NCBI RefSeq assembly: GCF_004833285.1
Contig: NZ_STFG01000028.1
Span: 1-37,482 of the forward strand
Source: Lampropedia puyangensis
GTDB taxonomy: Bacteria > Pseudomonadota > Gammaproteobacteria > Burkholderiales > Burkholderiaceae_C
Length of the DNA: 37,482 nt
Direction of reading: 5' to 3'
Shown here: positions 17,343-27,006 of the stretch, piece by piece
Position numbering within the stretch: position 1 is the first letter of the stretch
Layout of the letters: each line of letters begins with the position of its first letter
Position numbers and translations under genes: made by a program
Notes under the pieces: generated by a model
The model's database searches: none
The model's input: the letters and a program-made list of their open reading frames with translations, nothing else
Told to the model about the DNA's origin: nothing

Positions 17343-18512
17343 TTACTTGATCCAAAGCCGCATGGAATCCCACATCCGGCCCAAAAATCCTGCTTCATCA
17401 ATGCTTTCCAAAGCCACCACAGGAACCTCTTTAAGCGATTGATCTCCCACAGAAACCTTGAGCATGCCCACAGACTGGTCAATATGCAGTGGCGCCAGCA
17501 AAGGATCTGGGCGTTCAATCACGGTGCGCACTTGGCCGGCCGTGCCGGAAGGGATCGTCAAGTAAACCGCATCATGGCTACCGATTTTGGCCGTATCTTG
17601 CGCGCCTTTCCACAATTCAGGAGTCTCCATCGGTTGGCCCGCATCAAACAGTTTTACAGCATCAAATGCGGTGTAGCCCCAATTGAGTAACTTCTGACTC
17701 TCGTTGGCACGCGCGTTTTCGCTTGCCGTTCCCAACACAATCGCCAACAAGCGGCGCTTACCCATGTTGGGCACATCGCGCTGTGCCGTAGACACCATGC
17801 AATAACCTGCCGCCTCGGTGTAGCCTGTTTTCAAACCATCGACGGTCGGATCACGAAACAACAGCAAATTGCGGTTGCTGCTATTGGCCGCAGGCGTACC
17901 TGGATAACGGTATTCCTTGGTGGAGTAATAGTGCATGTACTCTGGAAATTCACGCATCAAGCTGGTGGCCAAAGTAGCCAAATCCCGCGCTGTAGTCAGG
18001 TGACCAGGCGCCGTCAACCCCTCAGGATTCATGTACTGGGTATTGTTCATTCCCAAGGCTTTGGCCTGGTCGTTCATCAGTTTGACGAAATGCTCAACCG
18101 TGCCTCCTACACCTTCTGCCAATGCGTTGGTGGCATCGTTGCCAGACTGCACAATCATGCCCTTGAGCAAGTCATCCACAGGCACCTGCATCTTGGGGTC
18201 AATGAACATGCGCGAGCCGGGCATTTTCCAGGCATGCTCACTCACAGGCAGTTTTTGCTCCAAGGTGACTTTGCGTGCCCGTAATGCATCAAACACCACA
18301 TAGGCCGTCATCAGCTTGGTCAGTGAGGCTTGCTCAACCGGAGCATCAATGTCTTTGGCTGCCAACATCTGATTCGATGTGACATCCAGCAGCAAATAAT
18401 TTCTGGCCGCAATCTCAGGCGGTACAGGCCACTGGGCATGCGCGGATACGGCCACCACACAGGCACCCACAAATGCTGCCGCACGGGCCCAACCGAATCG
18501 CAATAACTTCAT
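17343..18512 (-). CDS. dacC: D-alanyl-D-alanine carboxypeptidase, PBP5/6 type
   Basis: Periplasmic low-molecular-mass penicillin-binding protein of about 389 residues that trims the terminal D-alanine of peptidoglycan pentapeptides. Signal peptide (FGWARAAAFVGACVVAVSAHA). The three catalytic motifs of the peptidase S11 family are present: S63-L-T-K66, S123-G-N125 and K228-T-G230. A beta-rich C-terminal domain follows, ending in an amphipathic tail (FLGRMWDSMRLWIK) of the kind that anchors PBP5/6 to the membrane. Starts at 18512 or 18524 are both possible and neither has a good ribosome site. The symbol could equally be dacA; the paralogue cannot be told apart here. Confidence 0.88.
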   Translation of the reverse strand: MKLLRFGWARAAAFVGACVVAVSAHAQWPVPPEIAARNYLLLDVTSNQMLAAKDIDAPVEQASLTKLMTAYVVFDALRARKVTLEQKLPVSEHAWKMPGSRMFIDPKMQVPVDDLLKGMIVQSGNDATNALAEGVGGTVEHFVKLMNDQAKALGMNNTQYMNPEGLTAPGHLTTARDLATLATSLMREFPEYMHYYSTKEYRYPGTPAANSSNRNLLLFRDPTVDGLKTGYTEAAGYCMVSTAQRDVPNMGKRRLLAIVLGTASENARANESQKLLNWGYTAFDAVKLFDAGQPMETPELWKGAQDTAKIGSHDAVYLTIPSGTAGQVRTVIERPDPLLAPLHIDQSVGMLKVSVGDQSLKEVPVVALESIDEAGFLGRMWDSMRLWIK

Positions 18513-18613
18513 GGTTTTCAACATTTCAAAAAGGGGAAAAACAAGGTACTCCGAACGCGATTGAAAGCATTCTACTTTTCGCATGCTCCCTGCGCTCACC
18601 GCACCACAAATAC

Positions 18614-19276
18614 TTATGGCGTTTGCACAGAGGCCTGCACGCCACGCAAGTGGCGCACCACCAGGTCTTTAAGCTGGACTTGCCGACCATGGAAAAAATG
18701 CTCACCACCAGGAATGACTGTCAAGGGCAGGGATTGTTCCCGAGCCCAATCCATCACAGGTGCAATTGGAACCGTTTCATCCAACTCCCCATGCACTGCC
18801 AAAGCACACGAATGCAAGGCTTGAGGGATGGGTTCAACCTTGAACCTGCTGGCAGCCGTACCGATGAAAACAACTGCACGGATATCGCGCTGCGCATGCA
18901 GCTGAGCAAGCACACGGCTGGTGACATACGTCCCAAAAGAAAACCCCGCCAACACCAATGGACCTTCGGGTGCGACTTGATCAATCACCCGCAAGAGATC
19001 TTCTGCCTCTCCAATGCCGTTGTCATGCACCCCTTGAGACTGCCCCACACCGCGAAAATTAAAGCGGTATGCGTCCCAGCCAGTCGCTACCAGTGCGCGC
19101 GCCAGGGTTTGCACCACTTTGTTATTCATCGTGCCAGCAAACAACGGATGCGGGTGCGCAATGATGGCGGCGCCCAGTGCGACCCCGGCGTTGCCAGCAA
19201 GCACAGCAGAATCTTTCAGAGCTTCAATGGCACCAGCAGCTCCAGCAAGGGTCAATGGTTCAGTTTGAGCGTTCAC
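18614..19276 (-). CDS. Alpha/beta hydrolase
   Basis: Cytoplasmic alpha/beta-hydrolase of about 220 residues, of the group with the signature IAHPHPLFAGTMNNKVVQTL. The catalytic triad is visible: nucleophile Ser in AGFSFGTYV, Asp in HGELDETVP and His in GGEHFFHG; NFRGVGQSQG is also conserved. The substrate is unknown; relatives are annotated as dienelactone-hydrolase-like or fusaric-acid-like esterases. I prefer the GTG at 19276 (VNAQTEPLTLAGAAGAIE); the frame can be extended to a TTG at 19321, which would add a hydrophobic N-terminus. No terminator was found in the gap before the downstream dacC gene, so they may be cotranscribed. Confidence 0.75.
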   Translation of the reverse strand: MNAQTEPLTLAGAAGAIEALKDSAVLAGNAGVALGAAIIAHPHPLFAGTMNNKVVQTLARALVATGWDAYRFNFRGVGQSQGVHDNGIGEAEDLLRVIDQVAPEGPLVLAGFSFGTYVTSRVLAQLHAQRDIRAVVFIGTAASRFKVEPIPQALHSCALAVHGELDETVPIAPVMDWAREQSLPLTVIPGGEHFFHGRQVQLKDLVVRHLRGVQASVQTP

Positions 19277-19468
19277 AAAGGCAAGGAGAGAAAGAACTGC
19301 GGAGATGCTTGCTACAGCCAAACGGCAACGTCAACCATAGCAAGCGCTGGAGCTTAGTGTACAAGCAAGCTACATGTGCATGCCCTCGCAGCCATGGTCT
19401 GCATGCCATATGCCACATTTGTAACGCTTGCATACGTACATCGGCTTCCAGCAGCGGCAACCACAGGC

Positions 19469-20926
19469 TTATTGAGAAGCCTTGGGCACATCTAGCGGGA
19501 CCGCTACCGCCTCGTTTGCCCCTGTTGGGGGCGGCGATGATGGAGAAAGGGGAACCGGGCTTTTCCCCTTGCCTGCAGCAGCAGCATGATCCGTCAGCGA
19601 CTGAGGCAATACGCTCTCTTGCGGCACCACGACTGCGGGCGAATCGACCAACTGCCCCGAATGCGTTGGTGCATCGCTCTCATCGAAAGGCGGCAGCGTA
19701 TTGTCTTCAGCGTGAGTGGGCTCAATCCTTAGGAGACGACCATCAGGGCCATCGATCAAGACGTATAACAAACCATCCGGGCCTTGGCGAACATCACGTA
19801 CACCTGTCCCCGGAGCCACTTTCAACCACTCTTGTTCTTGCACTTTGTCATCCACAACTTTCAAACGCACCAAAGCGCCGTAAGTCAATGATCCAAGGAA
19901 AAAACTATCTTGCCATTCAGGGCCGTAACGATCGCTGTTGAGATACGCCAACCCTGAAGGCTGCAGCTCGTCACGCCAGTAATGCACAGGGGGCTCCATA
20001 CCTGCTCGATTGGCGTTTTTAGGCTGCCCCACACCGTAACTCACCACTGGCCAGCCATAGTTGGCACCGCCACGAATATGGTTGAACTCATCCCCACCTT
20101 GGGCGCCAGCCTCGTGGGTCCAGAGTTCTCCATCAGGGGTAATCACTGCGCCCAGTGGGTTGCGGTGCCCCCAGCTCCATGTCTCAGGCAGTCCTCCACG
20201 CTTGTCTACAAAAGGATTGTCTGGCGAAGCGCTGCCATTAGGCTGCAAACGCACGATAGACCCTAAGTGGTTGGATGTGCGTTGAGCCTGATCGCGTGCA
20301 ATAAAGCGGTCACCCAAAGTGAGAAACAACGAACCATCTTGGGCTTGCGCAATGCGGCAACCAAAATGCTGGTTGCTACGCACGCTGGGCGATTGGTGAA
20401 ACAGCACTTGGACATGCTCTAACCGATCCTGCCGCTCATTCAAGGTTGCAGAGGCCAGCGCCGTTGTACTGCGGCTGCCACCACTACCAGCATCTGACTG
20501 GGCGTAGCAAAAATACAGCCGCCGGTTAGCCAAGAAATCACGATCCAAGGCGACATCCAATAAACCACCCTGGCCTGCATAGTCAACCGCAGGAACACCT
20601 GTCAATGGAGGCCCCACGCGCCCTTGCGTATCGACAATACGCATGCTCCCTTCTTGTTCTGTGACAAGAAAATCCCCACTAGGTAAGAAAGCCACCGCCC
20701 AAGGGTGCCGCAGGCCATACGCCATTTCTGAGTAGGCCACTGTGTGGGCCTTATCTGATTCCTGGCTGGCTACTGTCTGAGCCAAACTGGGGGCTGAAAC
20801 CGACAGTGTGGCAGCAATGCCTGCCAAGCAAGTCCAAGCCTGAGGGCATTTGCCCCATACAAAGCGGTGCCCACCAATTGGCTTTACCACCACCCTTTGG
20901 GGTTTGTTCAAGTGCGATATGTGCAT
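19469..20926 (-). CDS. PQQ-dependent sugar dehydrogenase (aldose dehydrogenase type)
   Basis: Exported six-bladed beta-propeller of the glucose/sorbosone dehydrogenase family, similar to soluble aldose sugar dehydrogenase (YliI/Asd), which oxidises sugars with pyrroloquinoline quinone in the periplasm. About 485 residues. Signal peptide around CLAGIAATLSVSAPSLAQ. Family motifs: LRHPWAVAFLPSGDFLVTEQEG, GQGGLLDVALD, LGSIVRLQPNGS, WSWGHRNPLGAVI, GGDEFNHIRGGANYGWPVVSYG and VRQGPDGLLYVLIDGPDGRLLRI. After the propeller comes a Pro/Ser/Asp-rich tail of about 80 residues with no fold, longer than usual. The start at 20926 was chosen ahead of the signal peptide; in-frame ATGs at 20956 and 21001 would lengthen the N-terminus. 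No PQQ synthesis genes are present. Confidence 0.85.
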   Translation of the reverse strand: MHISHLNKPQRVVVKPIGGHRFVWGKCPQAWTCLAGIAATLSVSAPSLAQTVASQESDKAHTVAYSEMAYGLRHPWAVAFLPSGDFLVTEQEGSMRIVDTQGRVGPPLTGVPAVDYAGQGGLLDVALDRDFLANRRLYFCYAQSDAGSGGSRSTTALASATLNERQDRLEHVQVLFHQSPSVRSNQHFGCRIAQAQDGSLFLTLGDRFIARDQAQRTSNHLGSIVRLQPNGSASPDNPFVDKRGGLPETWSWGHRNPLGAVITPDGELWTHEAGAQGGDEFNHIRGGANYGWPVVSYGVGQPKNANRAGMEPPVHYWRDELQPSGLAYLNSDRYGPEWQDSFFLGSLTYGALVRLKVVDDKVQEQEWLKVAPGTGVRDVRQGPDGLLYVLIDGPDGRLLRIEPTHAEDNTLPPFDESDAPTHSGQLVDSPAVVVPQESVLPQSLTDHAAAAGKGKSPVPLSPSSPPPTGANEAVAVPLDVPKASQ

Positions 20927-21241
20927 AGCTCTCGTCGTCACGGCCTGCTTGCTCATCCATACAGATAAGGCACAGCAAACAGCCACGGTCAAGTCATCCA
21001 AAGGTGAGCATCCTAACGCACTGTTTTAAAAGGCGGAGCTAAAAAGCCATGCGCTCTACCCGAAAACCCCTTCACAACAGCATCAATCAGTGGCAGATGG
21101 ATCGTTTACGCACACGCCACAGCGACACAACACAACACGAATGCTTTGCCGAGTGAGACCTTCCTGCATAATCGCCGAATGCTCTAAAGCCTGCGCTGCG
21201 TTCAGCACCAGTCAGCCCCCCATTCCTGCTCAATATCTCCT
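20927..21241. other. Gene-free divergent region
   Basis: About 315 bp between the sugar dehydrogenase gene and the cyclic-nucleotide-binding gene; it must contain both promoters. No recognisable operator, repeat or small gene was seen. Confidence 0.35.
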
Positions 21242-21706
21242 ATGCCCCAACTCACTGGCTTGATTGAAGCGTTTTCGATTCCATCGGACACGACCTCAAG
21301 CATTCCCTCGTTAACGCCTGACCAATGGGAAGCCTTGTCGAGCTATTTGAATGCAGTCACGCTGGAAGAAGGCCAAATACTGTTCCAACGCACACGTGAA
21401 GAATCCAGTCTTTATTTTCTCGAGCGCGGTAAAGTGGCCATTCACTACGAAAACGCCAGAGGGACATTGCGCATCGGTGTGCTGGGGCCAGGCGTTGTGT
21501 TTGGCGAGGCCAGCTTCTTAGGCAACATACCAAGGCAAGCGTCCGCACAATCGATGTTGCCCGGGCGTGCTTGGGTACTGCCGGTGTTGAAATTCCGGGA
21601 AATGTTTTCTCGCAATCCCGATCTGGCACTCAAAGTAATCCAAATAGCGGCAACCACTTTGGCCCTGCGCAGCCGTGACAGTCGCAAACGCCGCTGCATT
21701 GCTTAG
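21242..21706 (+). CDS. Stand-alone cyclic-nucleotide-binding-domain protein
   Basis: Protein of 154 residues made almost wholly of a CRP/cNMP-binding beta-barrel: EEGQILFQRTREESSLYFLERGKVAIHY, then the phosphate-binding-cassette region GVVFGEASFLGNIPRQASAQ. The C-terminal helix (FSRNPDLALKVIQIAATTLALRSRD) resembles the CRP dimer helix, but there is no DNA-binding domain after it; the protein ends in SRKRRCIA. It may act by binding a partner or as a degenerate sensor. No ribosome site is obvious. A bidirectional terminator follows. Confidence 0.75.
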   Translation: MPQLTGLIEAFSIPSDTTSSIPSLTPDQWEALSSYLNAVTLEEGQILFQRTREESSLYFLERGKVAIHYENARGTLRIGVLGPGVVFGEASFLGNIPRQASAQSMLPGRAWVLPVLKFREMFSRNPDLALKVIQIAATTLALRSRDSRKRRCIA

Positions 21707-21738
21707 CGCCCTTGTGCAAAGACGATAGATTTCTCATC

Positions 21739-21775
21739 AAAAACCTTGTACGGACAACATACATACAAGGTTTTT
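21739..21775. terminator. Bidirectional terminator
   Basis: Perfect 12-bp inverted repeat AAAAACCTTGTA (21739-21750) / TACAAGGTTTTT (21764-21775) with a 13-base loop, between two convergent genes. It has T runs on both strands and should end both the cNMP-binding gene and the symporter gene, which stops at 21791. Confidence 0.85.
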
Positions 21776-21790
21776 CAGTCAAACAGGCCA

Positions 21791-23254
21791 TTAGGCGCTA
21801 TGCAAGCTGGCCTCCTCCAATGCATGAGGTACTTCTTTAGTATCTGCAATCCACTGCGGCGATAAAGAGCCTGCAACCATGGCAATAGCGGCAGCCAGCA
21901 CGCCCACCAACTGCGGCGGAAAATGCTCTGCAAAATCACCCCAGAGCGAGAAAAAGCCCCAGATTGCAATACCAAACACAACAGACAAAATGGCCCCTTG
22001 AGTGGTCGCCTTTTTCCAGTACAGGCCAAACACCAGCGGCACAAATGCACCCACTAATGGCACTTGATAGGCCTCAGCCACTAAGTCGTAAATGGTTTTG
22101 CCTTCCATCGTAATGGCGTAAATCAGTACCATCAAGGTGAACACGGGTACAGAAATACGCATTGCCTTCAGGGTCTGGGCATCACTCATGTTGGGATAGA
22201 TATTGCGCAGAATATTTTCCACAAACGTGGTGGAAGGTGCCAGCAAAGTGGCAGATGTGGTCGACGTAATAGCCGAGAGCAGCGCACCAAAGAAAGCCAC
22301 TTGCAAGAAAAATGGCATATGTTCCAGCACCAATGTAGGAAGCAGGTACTGGCCGTCATCAGCCAGAATTTTCAATGCCTGCTCAGGCATGATCAGCACA
22401 GCGGCTGTCACGATGAACATCGGCACAAAACCAAACAAAATGTAGAACGTGCCGCCAATGATCGGGCCTCGCGCTGCCGCATCGGGGCCATTGGCCGCCA
22501 TCACACGCTGAAAGACGTCTTGCTGAGGGATAGAACCGAGCATCATCGTGATCAGCGAAGCGATGAAAAACATCCAGCCTTTGCCATCGCCGAAATCGGG
22601 GAACATCTTGAACTTGCCCTCGGATGCTGCGTAATCAATCACCCGGCCAGCACCACCGGCCAAATCTGCGGCAAACCAAGCTACGGCCAACAAGCCCACC
22701 ACAATCACAATCATTTGGATCGTATCGGTCAGCGCTACAGACCACATGCCACCGTACATGGTGTAGATTAGCACCACAGCAGTGCCAATATACATGCCTG
22801 TGCGGAAATCAATCGCGCCTTGCGACAGCATATTGAATACCAGCCCCAACGCCGTGACCTGCGCAGCCACCCACCCCAGATAACTGAAAATAATGATGAT
22901 GGAGCACACCACCTCAATCGTGCGGCCAAAGCGCTGGCGGTAGAAATCGGCCAACGTCAACAGCGTTTTTTGATACAGCTTGCGGGCAAAGAACAACCCC
23001 ACCAAGACCAAACACAAGCCCGCACCAAATGGGTCTTTCACCACGGCAGCCAAGCCGCCATCAATGAACTCGGCGGAAACGCCAAGCACCAATTCAGAGC
23101 CAAACCAAGTGGCAAACGTGACGATGGCCACGGTCGAGACAGTCAAATGCCTGCCAGCCAACGCATAGTCGGTAGTGTTATGCACTCGGCGACCAGCCCA
23201 AAGGCCAATTGCCACAGAAACCAGCAGATAAAGGATGATGAAGGTGATCAGCAT
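21791..23254 (-). CDS. Sodium:solute symporter
   Basis: Integral membrane transporter of the SSS family, about 487 residues with roughly 13 hydrophobic helices. It begins MLITFIILYLLVSVAIGLWAGRRVHNTTDYALAGRHL, and the second helix region GTWFGSELVLG-like (TFATWFGSELVLGVSAEF), DFYRQRFGR and the core sodium-site helix region AITSTTSATLLAPSTTFVENIL are family features. The substrate is unknown; candidates include proline, pantothenate or short organic acids. The start at 23254 was chosen ahead of the first helix, with GGGAG about 10 bases upstream; the open frame continues 35 codons further without support. Confidence 0.88.
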   Translation of the reverse strand: MLITFIILYLLVSVAIGLWAGRRVHNTTDYALAGRHLTVSTVAIVTFATWFGSELVLGVSAEFIDGGLAAVVKDPFGAGLCLVLVGLFFARKLYQKTLLTLADFYRQRFGRTIEVVCSIIIIFSYLGWVAAQVTALGLVFNMLSQGAIDFRTGMYIGTAVVLIYTMYGGMWSVALTDTIQMIVIVVGLLAVAWFAADLAGGAGRVIDYAASEGKFKMFPDFGDGKGWMFFIASLITMMLGSIPQQDVFQRVMAANGPDAAARGPIIGGTFYILFGFVPMFIVTAAVLIMPEQALKILADDGQYLLPTLVLEHMPFFLQVAFFGALLSAITSTTSATLLAPSTTFVENILRNIYPNMSDAQTLKAMRISVPVFTLMVLIYAITMEGKTIYDLVAEAYQVPLVGAFVPLVFGLYWKKATTQGAILSVVFGIAIWGFFSLWGDFAEHFPPQLVGVLAAAIAMVAGSLSPQWIADTKEVPHALEEASLHSA

Positions 23255-23417
23255 ATGGAGCAACTCCCCAAACGGTTGAATGCACAACCTTGTAGCAAGA
23301 AAAAGGCCGGATCCCGTTTGAAGCACACATGTTGCGTGCAACGACCGTAGTCCGACCACCTTGTATCACTCTGCGATTCATGCGCAGACCGCGCATTATC
23401 AGGATTTTTTGACAGCT

Positions 23418-24986
23418 TTAACCAAAAATTTGCACTCGCAAGTACAGTTGTAGCGCCAGAACGCCAAGCACCACCCCCACCGCACCATAAATAACGGATT
23501 GCAACAGCTTATTGGTGCGCTTTTGTTCTTCGATCAAGCGCTTGAGATCAAGCTCTCTGTCATGCGCGCCCTGCTCCAGAAAGTCTTTGACCAAACGTGG
23601 CAAAGCCGGAAATATCTGTGCATACCTTGGTGCTTCATTGCGCAACTCAGCCAAGAAACGCTTAGGCCCGACCTGATCGACCATCCATTTTTCCAAAAAT
23701 GGTTTGGCCGTGCTCCATAGATCAAGTTCAGGATCCAGTTGGCGCCCCAAACCTTCAATATTGAGTAAGGTTTTCTGCAGTAACACCAACTGAGGTTGAA
23801 TCTCAACTTGAAAACGCCGGGAAGTCTGGAACAAGCGCATCAGCACCAGACCCAATGAAATTTCTTTCAATGGCCGGTCAAAATAGGGTTCGCACACGGT
23901 GCGGATCGCTGCTTCCAATTCAGCCACGCGGGTAGTGGCAGGCACCCAGCCGCTTTCCACGTGCAGCTCAGCAATACGTTTGTAATCACGGCGAAAAAAG
24001 GCTGTGAAATTCTGTGCCAGATACTCTTTATCAAAGTCAGTCAACGTGCCCACAATCCCGAAATCCAGCGAAATGTAGCGTCCAAAACTCCGCGGATCGG
24101 TACTGACCTGGATATTGCCTGGGTGCATGTCGCCATGAAAAAAACCATCGCGAAAGACCTGCGTGAAGAAAATCGTCACACCATCTCGCGCCAGGCGGGC
24201 CAAATCCACACCCCGCTCACGTAACCGTTCTACTTGGCTGATGGGAATGCCTTTCATGCGCTGCATCACCATCACACGGGTATGGCAAAAATCCCAAAAA
24301 ACCTCTGGAATCAGCACCAAATCAAGGCCGTCCATATTGCGGCGCAATTGCGCTGCGTTGGCAGCCTCGCGCATCAAATCGAGTTCATCATGCAAGTAGG
24401 TGTCAAACTCTGCCACCACCTCACGAGGCTTGAGTCGTTTGCCATCGGCAGAAGCCTTCTCCAGCCAATTGGCCATCATGTGCATCAGACCTAAGTCTTT
24501 CTCAATGACTTTGAGCATGCCCGGACGCAACACTTTCACAGCCACTTCATGGTGCTGACCGTATTTATCGGTCAAGGTGGCAAAGTGCACTTGCGCGATC
24601 GATGCGCTGGCTACCGGCGTGCGCTCAAAAGAGGTAAAGATCGTTGCCAGCGGTTTGCCAAATTCCTTCTCGATGGTGCTGACAGCAACATCGCTGTCAA
24701 ACGGAGGCACCCGGTCTTGCAGCAGCGCGAGTTCTTGCGCAATATCGGGGGGCAGCAAGTCTCTGCGCGTAGAAAGCACTTGCCCAAACTTGATGAAGAT
24801 CGGCCCCAAATGCTCCAACGCTTCGCGCAAGCGAACACCCCGTGGAGCACTGAGATCTCGCCCCAAAGACAAGAGCCTGGCCAACACAGCCACACTCGGG
24901 TGTCGGATGTTGGTCAAAACCATCTCGTCAAGGCCATAGCGGAATACCGTCCACAAAATGACCCAGCCACGCAAAAACTTCGACAT
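23418..24986 (-). CDS. ubiB: Ubiquinone biosynthesis protein kinase-like UbiB
   Basis: Atypical kinase-like ATPase (ABC1/ADCK family) of 522 residues, needed for ubiquinone synthesis. The family KxGQ motif is at [19 protein letters not shown], followed by an ATP-binding region with the invariant Lys ([11 protein letters not shown]), GDMHPGNI and the DFG-like LDFGIVG. The C-terminus has a membrane helix ([20 protein letters not shown]). It starts 12 bp after the ubiJ stop and so is probably cotranscribed with it. Confidence 0.95.
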   Translation of the reverse strand: MSKFLRGWVILWTVFRYGLDEMVLTNIRHPSVAVLARLLSLGRDLSAPRGVRLREALEHLGPIFIKFGQVLSTRRDLLPPDIAQELALLQDRVPPFDSDVAVSTIEKEFGKPLATIFTSFERTPVASASIAQVHFATLTDKYGQHHEVAVKVLRPGMLKVIEKDLGLMHMMANWLEKASADGKRLKPREVVAEFDTYLHDELDLMREAANAAQLRRNMDGLDLVLIPEVFWDFCHTRVMVMQRMKGIPISQVERLRERGVDLARLARDGVTIFFTQVFRDGFFHGDMHPGNIQVSTDPRSFGRYISLDFGIVGTLTDFDKEYLAQNFTAFFRRDYKRIAELHVESGWVPATTRVAELEAAIRTVCEPYFDRPLKEISLGLVLMRLFQTSRRFQVEIQPQLVLLQKTLLNIEGLGRQLDPELDLWSTAKPFLEKWMVDQVGPKRFLAELRNEAPRYAQIFPALPRLVKDFLEQGAHDRELDLKRLIEEQKRTNKLLQSVIYGAVGVVLGVLALQLYLRVQIFG

Positions 24987-24998
24987 AACAGGCGCCCC

Positions 24999-25625
24999 TC
25001 AAGAAGGCGAATGGCCTGGCGCCTCGCCTTTGGCAGCGGGCGTAGCAACTGGCGCTGAAGTTGGCGCTTGCGTATGGCGCTTGGCGGCAAAACCATCCAT
25101 GGTCGCCGCAGCCCCTTGCACAAAACGTCGCAGCTCTTGCGCCACCTTGCGTCCTACTTGGGCCAATTTGTGCGCAGGCACATCGCCAATAATGCGAGCC
25201 AGATCATCTTCCAGATCCCAACGCACATTGTCTATTACCCAATTGAGCTCACCAGCCAAGGCTACGTCGCCAGCAATCCGAATGGGAGGCTTTGTGCCAT
25301 TCACTGCGCCTTTGAGCAATTGAGAAACCGACTGTTCAGAAATCTCCAGCATCAAATCGCTGGCACTGTGGGTGCTGTCCAGATCCAACAAACCTGCAGG
25401 CGTAATACGCACCTGTGCATTGAATTGGCGCCAGCTGATGTAAACGCTTTTGTCCTTCTGCGTCATCAGCCGCTCTTGTGCCTGCGGCTCTTGCTGCAAA
25501 ACATGGTTGGCCATCAAGACCATGCGCCGTTGAATTTCCTCTACCAACCAAGGCGGCAAAGTCAGGCTTTTGCCAAGGCTGGATGCGAGATTACCAAGAA
25601 ATGAAAATGGGGACTGTGTTGCCAT
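24999..25625 (-). CDS. ubiJ: Ubiquinone biosynthesis accessory factor UbiJ (SCP2 domain)
   Basis: Protein of about 208 residues with an SCP2 lipid-binding domain (SVYISWRQFNAQVRITPAGLLDL, then PIRIAGDVALAGELNWVIDNVRWDLEDDLARIIGDVPAH). UbiJ is a soluble scaffold for the later ubiquinone hydroxylation complex, binding hydrophobic intermediates. The C-terminus is Ala/Pro/Thr-rich. The start at 25625 has GGGGA just upstream; an ATG three codons earlier has no such site. The order Tim44-ubiJ-ubiB on one strand supports the assignment. Confidence 0.85.
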   Translation of the reverse strand: MATQSPFSFLGNLASSLGKSLTLPPWLVEEIQRRMVLMANHVLQQEPQAQERLMTQKDKSVYISWRQFNAQVRITPAGLLDLDSTHSASDLMLEISEQSVSQLLKGAVNGTKPPIRIAGDVALAGELNWVIDNVRWDLEDDLARIIGDVPAHKLAQVGRKVAQELRRFVQGAAATMDGFAAKRHTQAPTSAPVATPAAKGEAPGHSPS

Positions 25626-25691
25626 AGTCCCCATTGTCTCTGAATTTCAATCCTGCCCAAGATGAATGGGCATGAAAGATATGCAGTGCGC

Positions 25692-26645
25692 TTATTGCAA
25701 AGCTTGCAAACCGGCCACCAACCAGCCAGAGCCACCATTTTTGGGCTTGGTCATATTCCAAACCTCACGGAATGGTGCTGGACCGGCCATGGCATCTTCA
25801 CTGATCATGCCAGAGAACTCGACACTGGCCATATACACATCATTAAGTTCTTCAATACCCAACAGCTTCGCATCCAGAGTAATCACTGCCGTGTGGTTAG
25901 GACGGCCGCTGTTGGCAGCATCACGCTCAGCCAATTGCTGGCGAATTTCGACCAACATTTCATCAGTCATCATGGCGCGCAGTGAAGACAGATCGCTGTC
26001 ATCCCAGGCTTTTTGCAGATTCACAAAATTGCGTTTTGCGGCAGTCAAAAAGCCTTCCGTATCAAAACCATCAGGAACACCCCATGCCTGCGACCCCGCC
26101 AATGCAGAACCAATCATCGATCCACCTGCCTGCTCAAAAGGACGGGCAGATGCATCATTGCCCACATTACTGGGGTTGTATGCGGAGGTAGAGCGGTTCG
26201 TGGCATTGCCACCCACTGCGCTAAACGGGTTGGCTTGGCCAGCAGCACCGCCCGCAAAAGCGCCTTGCGTGGCACCACGATTGCGTGAACGCATGATGAA
26301 ACCAATCACGGTCATCACCACCAAGCCCAGCAAAATCATCATCAAAATGGAGCCAAACTCCTCACCCAAGCCCAAAGAGCTGGCCAACCAAGCCAAGCCC
26401 AAACCGGCAGCCAAACCACCCAAAATACCCATCATTGGGCTACGTGGGCGTGCAGGGGCATTGGCAGCAGGCGTGCGAGGTGTCGTTGGCGTTGTGGCCT
26501 GGCGCTGCGTCACGTTGTTCGATTGACGCCCCACTGAGCTGCCGCCACCCATGCGACGTGCTTCTGCATCAATGTGCACAAACATCAGGCTGACGAGGAA
26601 CAAGGCCGCAAAAAACGAACCTATCTTTTTCATCGTTAATGTCAT
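25692..26645 (-). CDS. Tim44-domain membrane protein
   Basis: Membrane-associated protein of 317 residues. Signal-like N-terminus (KKIGSFFAALFLVSLMFVHIDAEARR), a Gly/Ser/Thr-rich stretch, two hydrophobic segments (about 70-93 and 97-117: GILGGLAAGLGLAWLASSLG and SILMMILLGLVVMTVIGFIM), a basic linker and a C-terminal Tim44-like domain (about 185-317; FLTAAKRNFVNLQKAWDDSDLSSLRAMMTDEM). The bacterial role is unknown. AAGGAG lies five bases before the ATG, fixing the start. It is upstream of ubiJ and ubiB on the same strand, a common order in betaproteobacteria. Confidence 0.85.
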   Translation of the reverse strand: MTLTMKKIGSFFAALFLVSLMFVHIDAEARRMGGGSSVGRQSNNVTQRQATTPTTPRTPAANAPARPRSPMMGILGGLAAGLGLAWLASSLGLGEEFGSILMMILLGLVVMTVIGFIMRSRNRGATQGAFAGGAAGQANPFSAVGGNATNRSTSAYNPSNVGNDASARPFEQAGGSMIGSALAGSQAWGVPDGFDTEGFLTAAKRNFVNLQKAWDDSDLSSLRAMMTDEMLVEIRQQLAERDAANSGRPNHTAVITLDAKLLGIEELNDVYMASVEFSGMISEDAMAGPAPFREVWNMTKPKNGGSGWLVAGLQALQ

Positions 26646-27006
26646 TGTCTCTCCTTAGAGTCTTGAATTAAAAACCGCATGCACTGGGCAAGATTTGCCG
26701 TGCAAGGCTACAGGTGTTTTGCAGCCGATGCCGCTATTCTTTCAAAATGCAAATACCCATTGAGTTTTTCAGGGTTGGCGCGGCTCCAAGCCACACTACG
26801 CGACATCAGAAACAGCGATATTGCAAGGCGGCAAAACGAGACAAAAACAATCGCGTCGCTAACAATTGCCCACATCCCCAACAGCAAGCAATGCCACTTA
26901 GTGAGAACACCTTCAGCCTACTCAATGCACCTCAGAGCGGACATACAATGGGCACGCACTGCCCGCAGCCATGGCAACACCTGCGCGACAGCCCAAAGGA
27001 AACGAC
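26646..27006. other. Gene-free region where ubiE would be expected
   Basis: About 361 bp between the divergent Tim44 and membrane-protein genes. In many relatives ubiE precedes the Tim44-ubiJ-ubiB set; no trace of a UbiE coding frame is seen here. The longer open frames are unsupported. It must contain two promoters, which could not be placed. Confidence 0.4.

Noticed and set aside
18473-19357. Rightward open frame of 294 codons
   Set aside because: Antisense to the alpha/beta hydrolase and carboxypeptidase genes, whose catalytic motifs are plain.
25666-26526. Rightward open frame of 286 codons
   Set aside because: Antisense to the Tim44-domain gene, with low-complexity Pro/Lys composition typical of a shadow frame.
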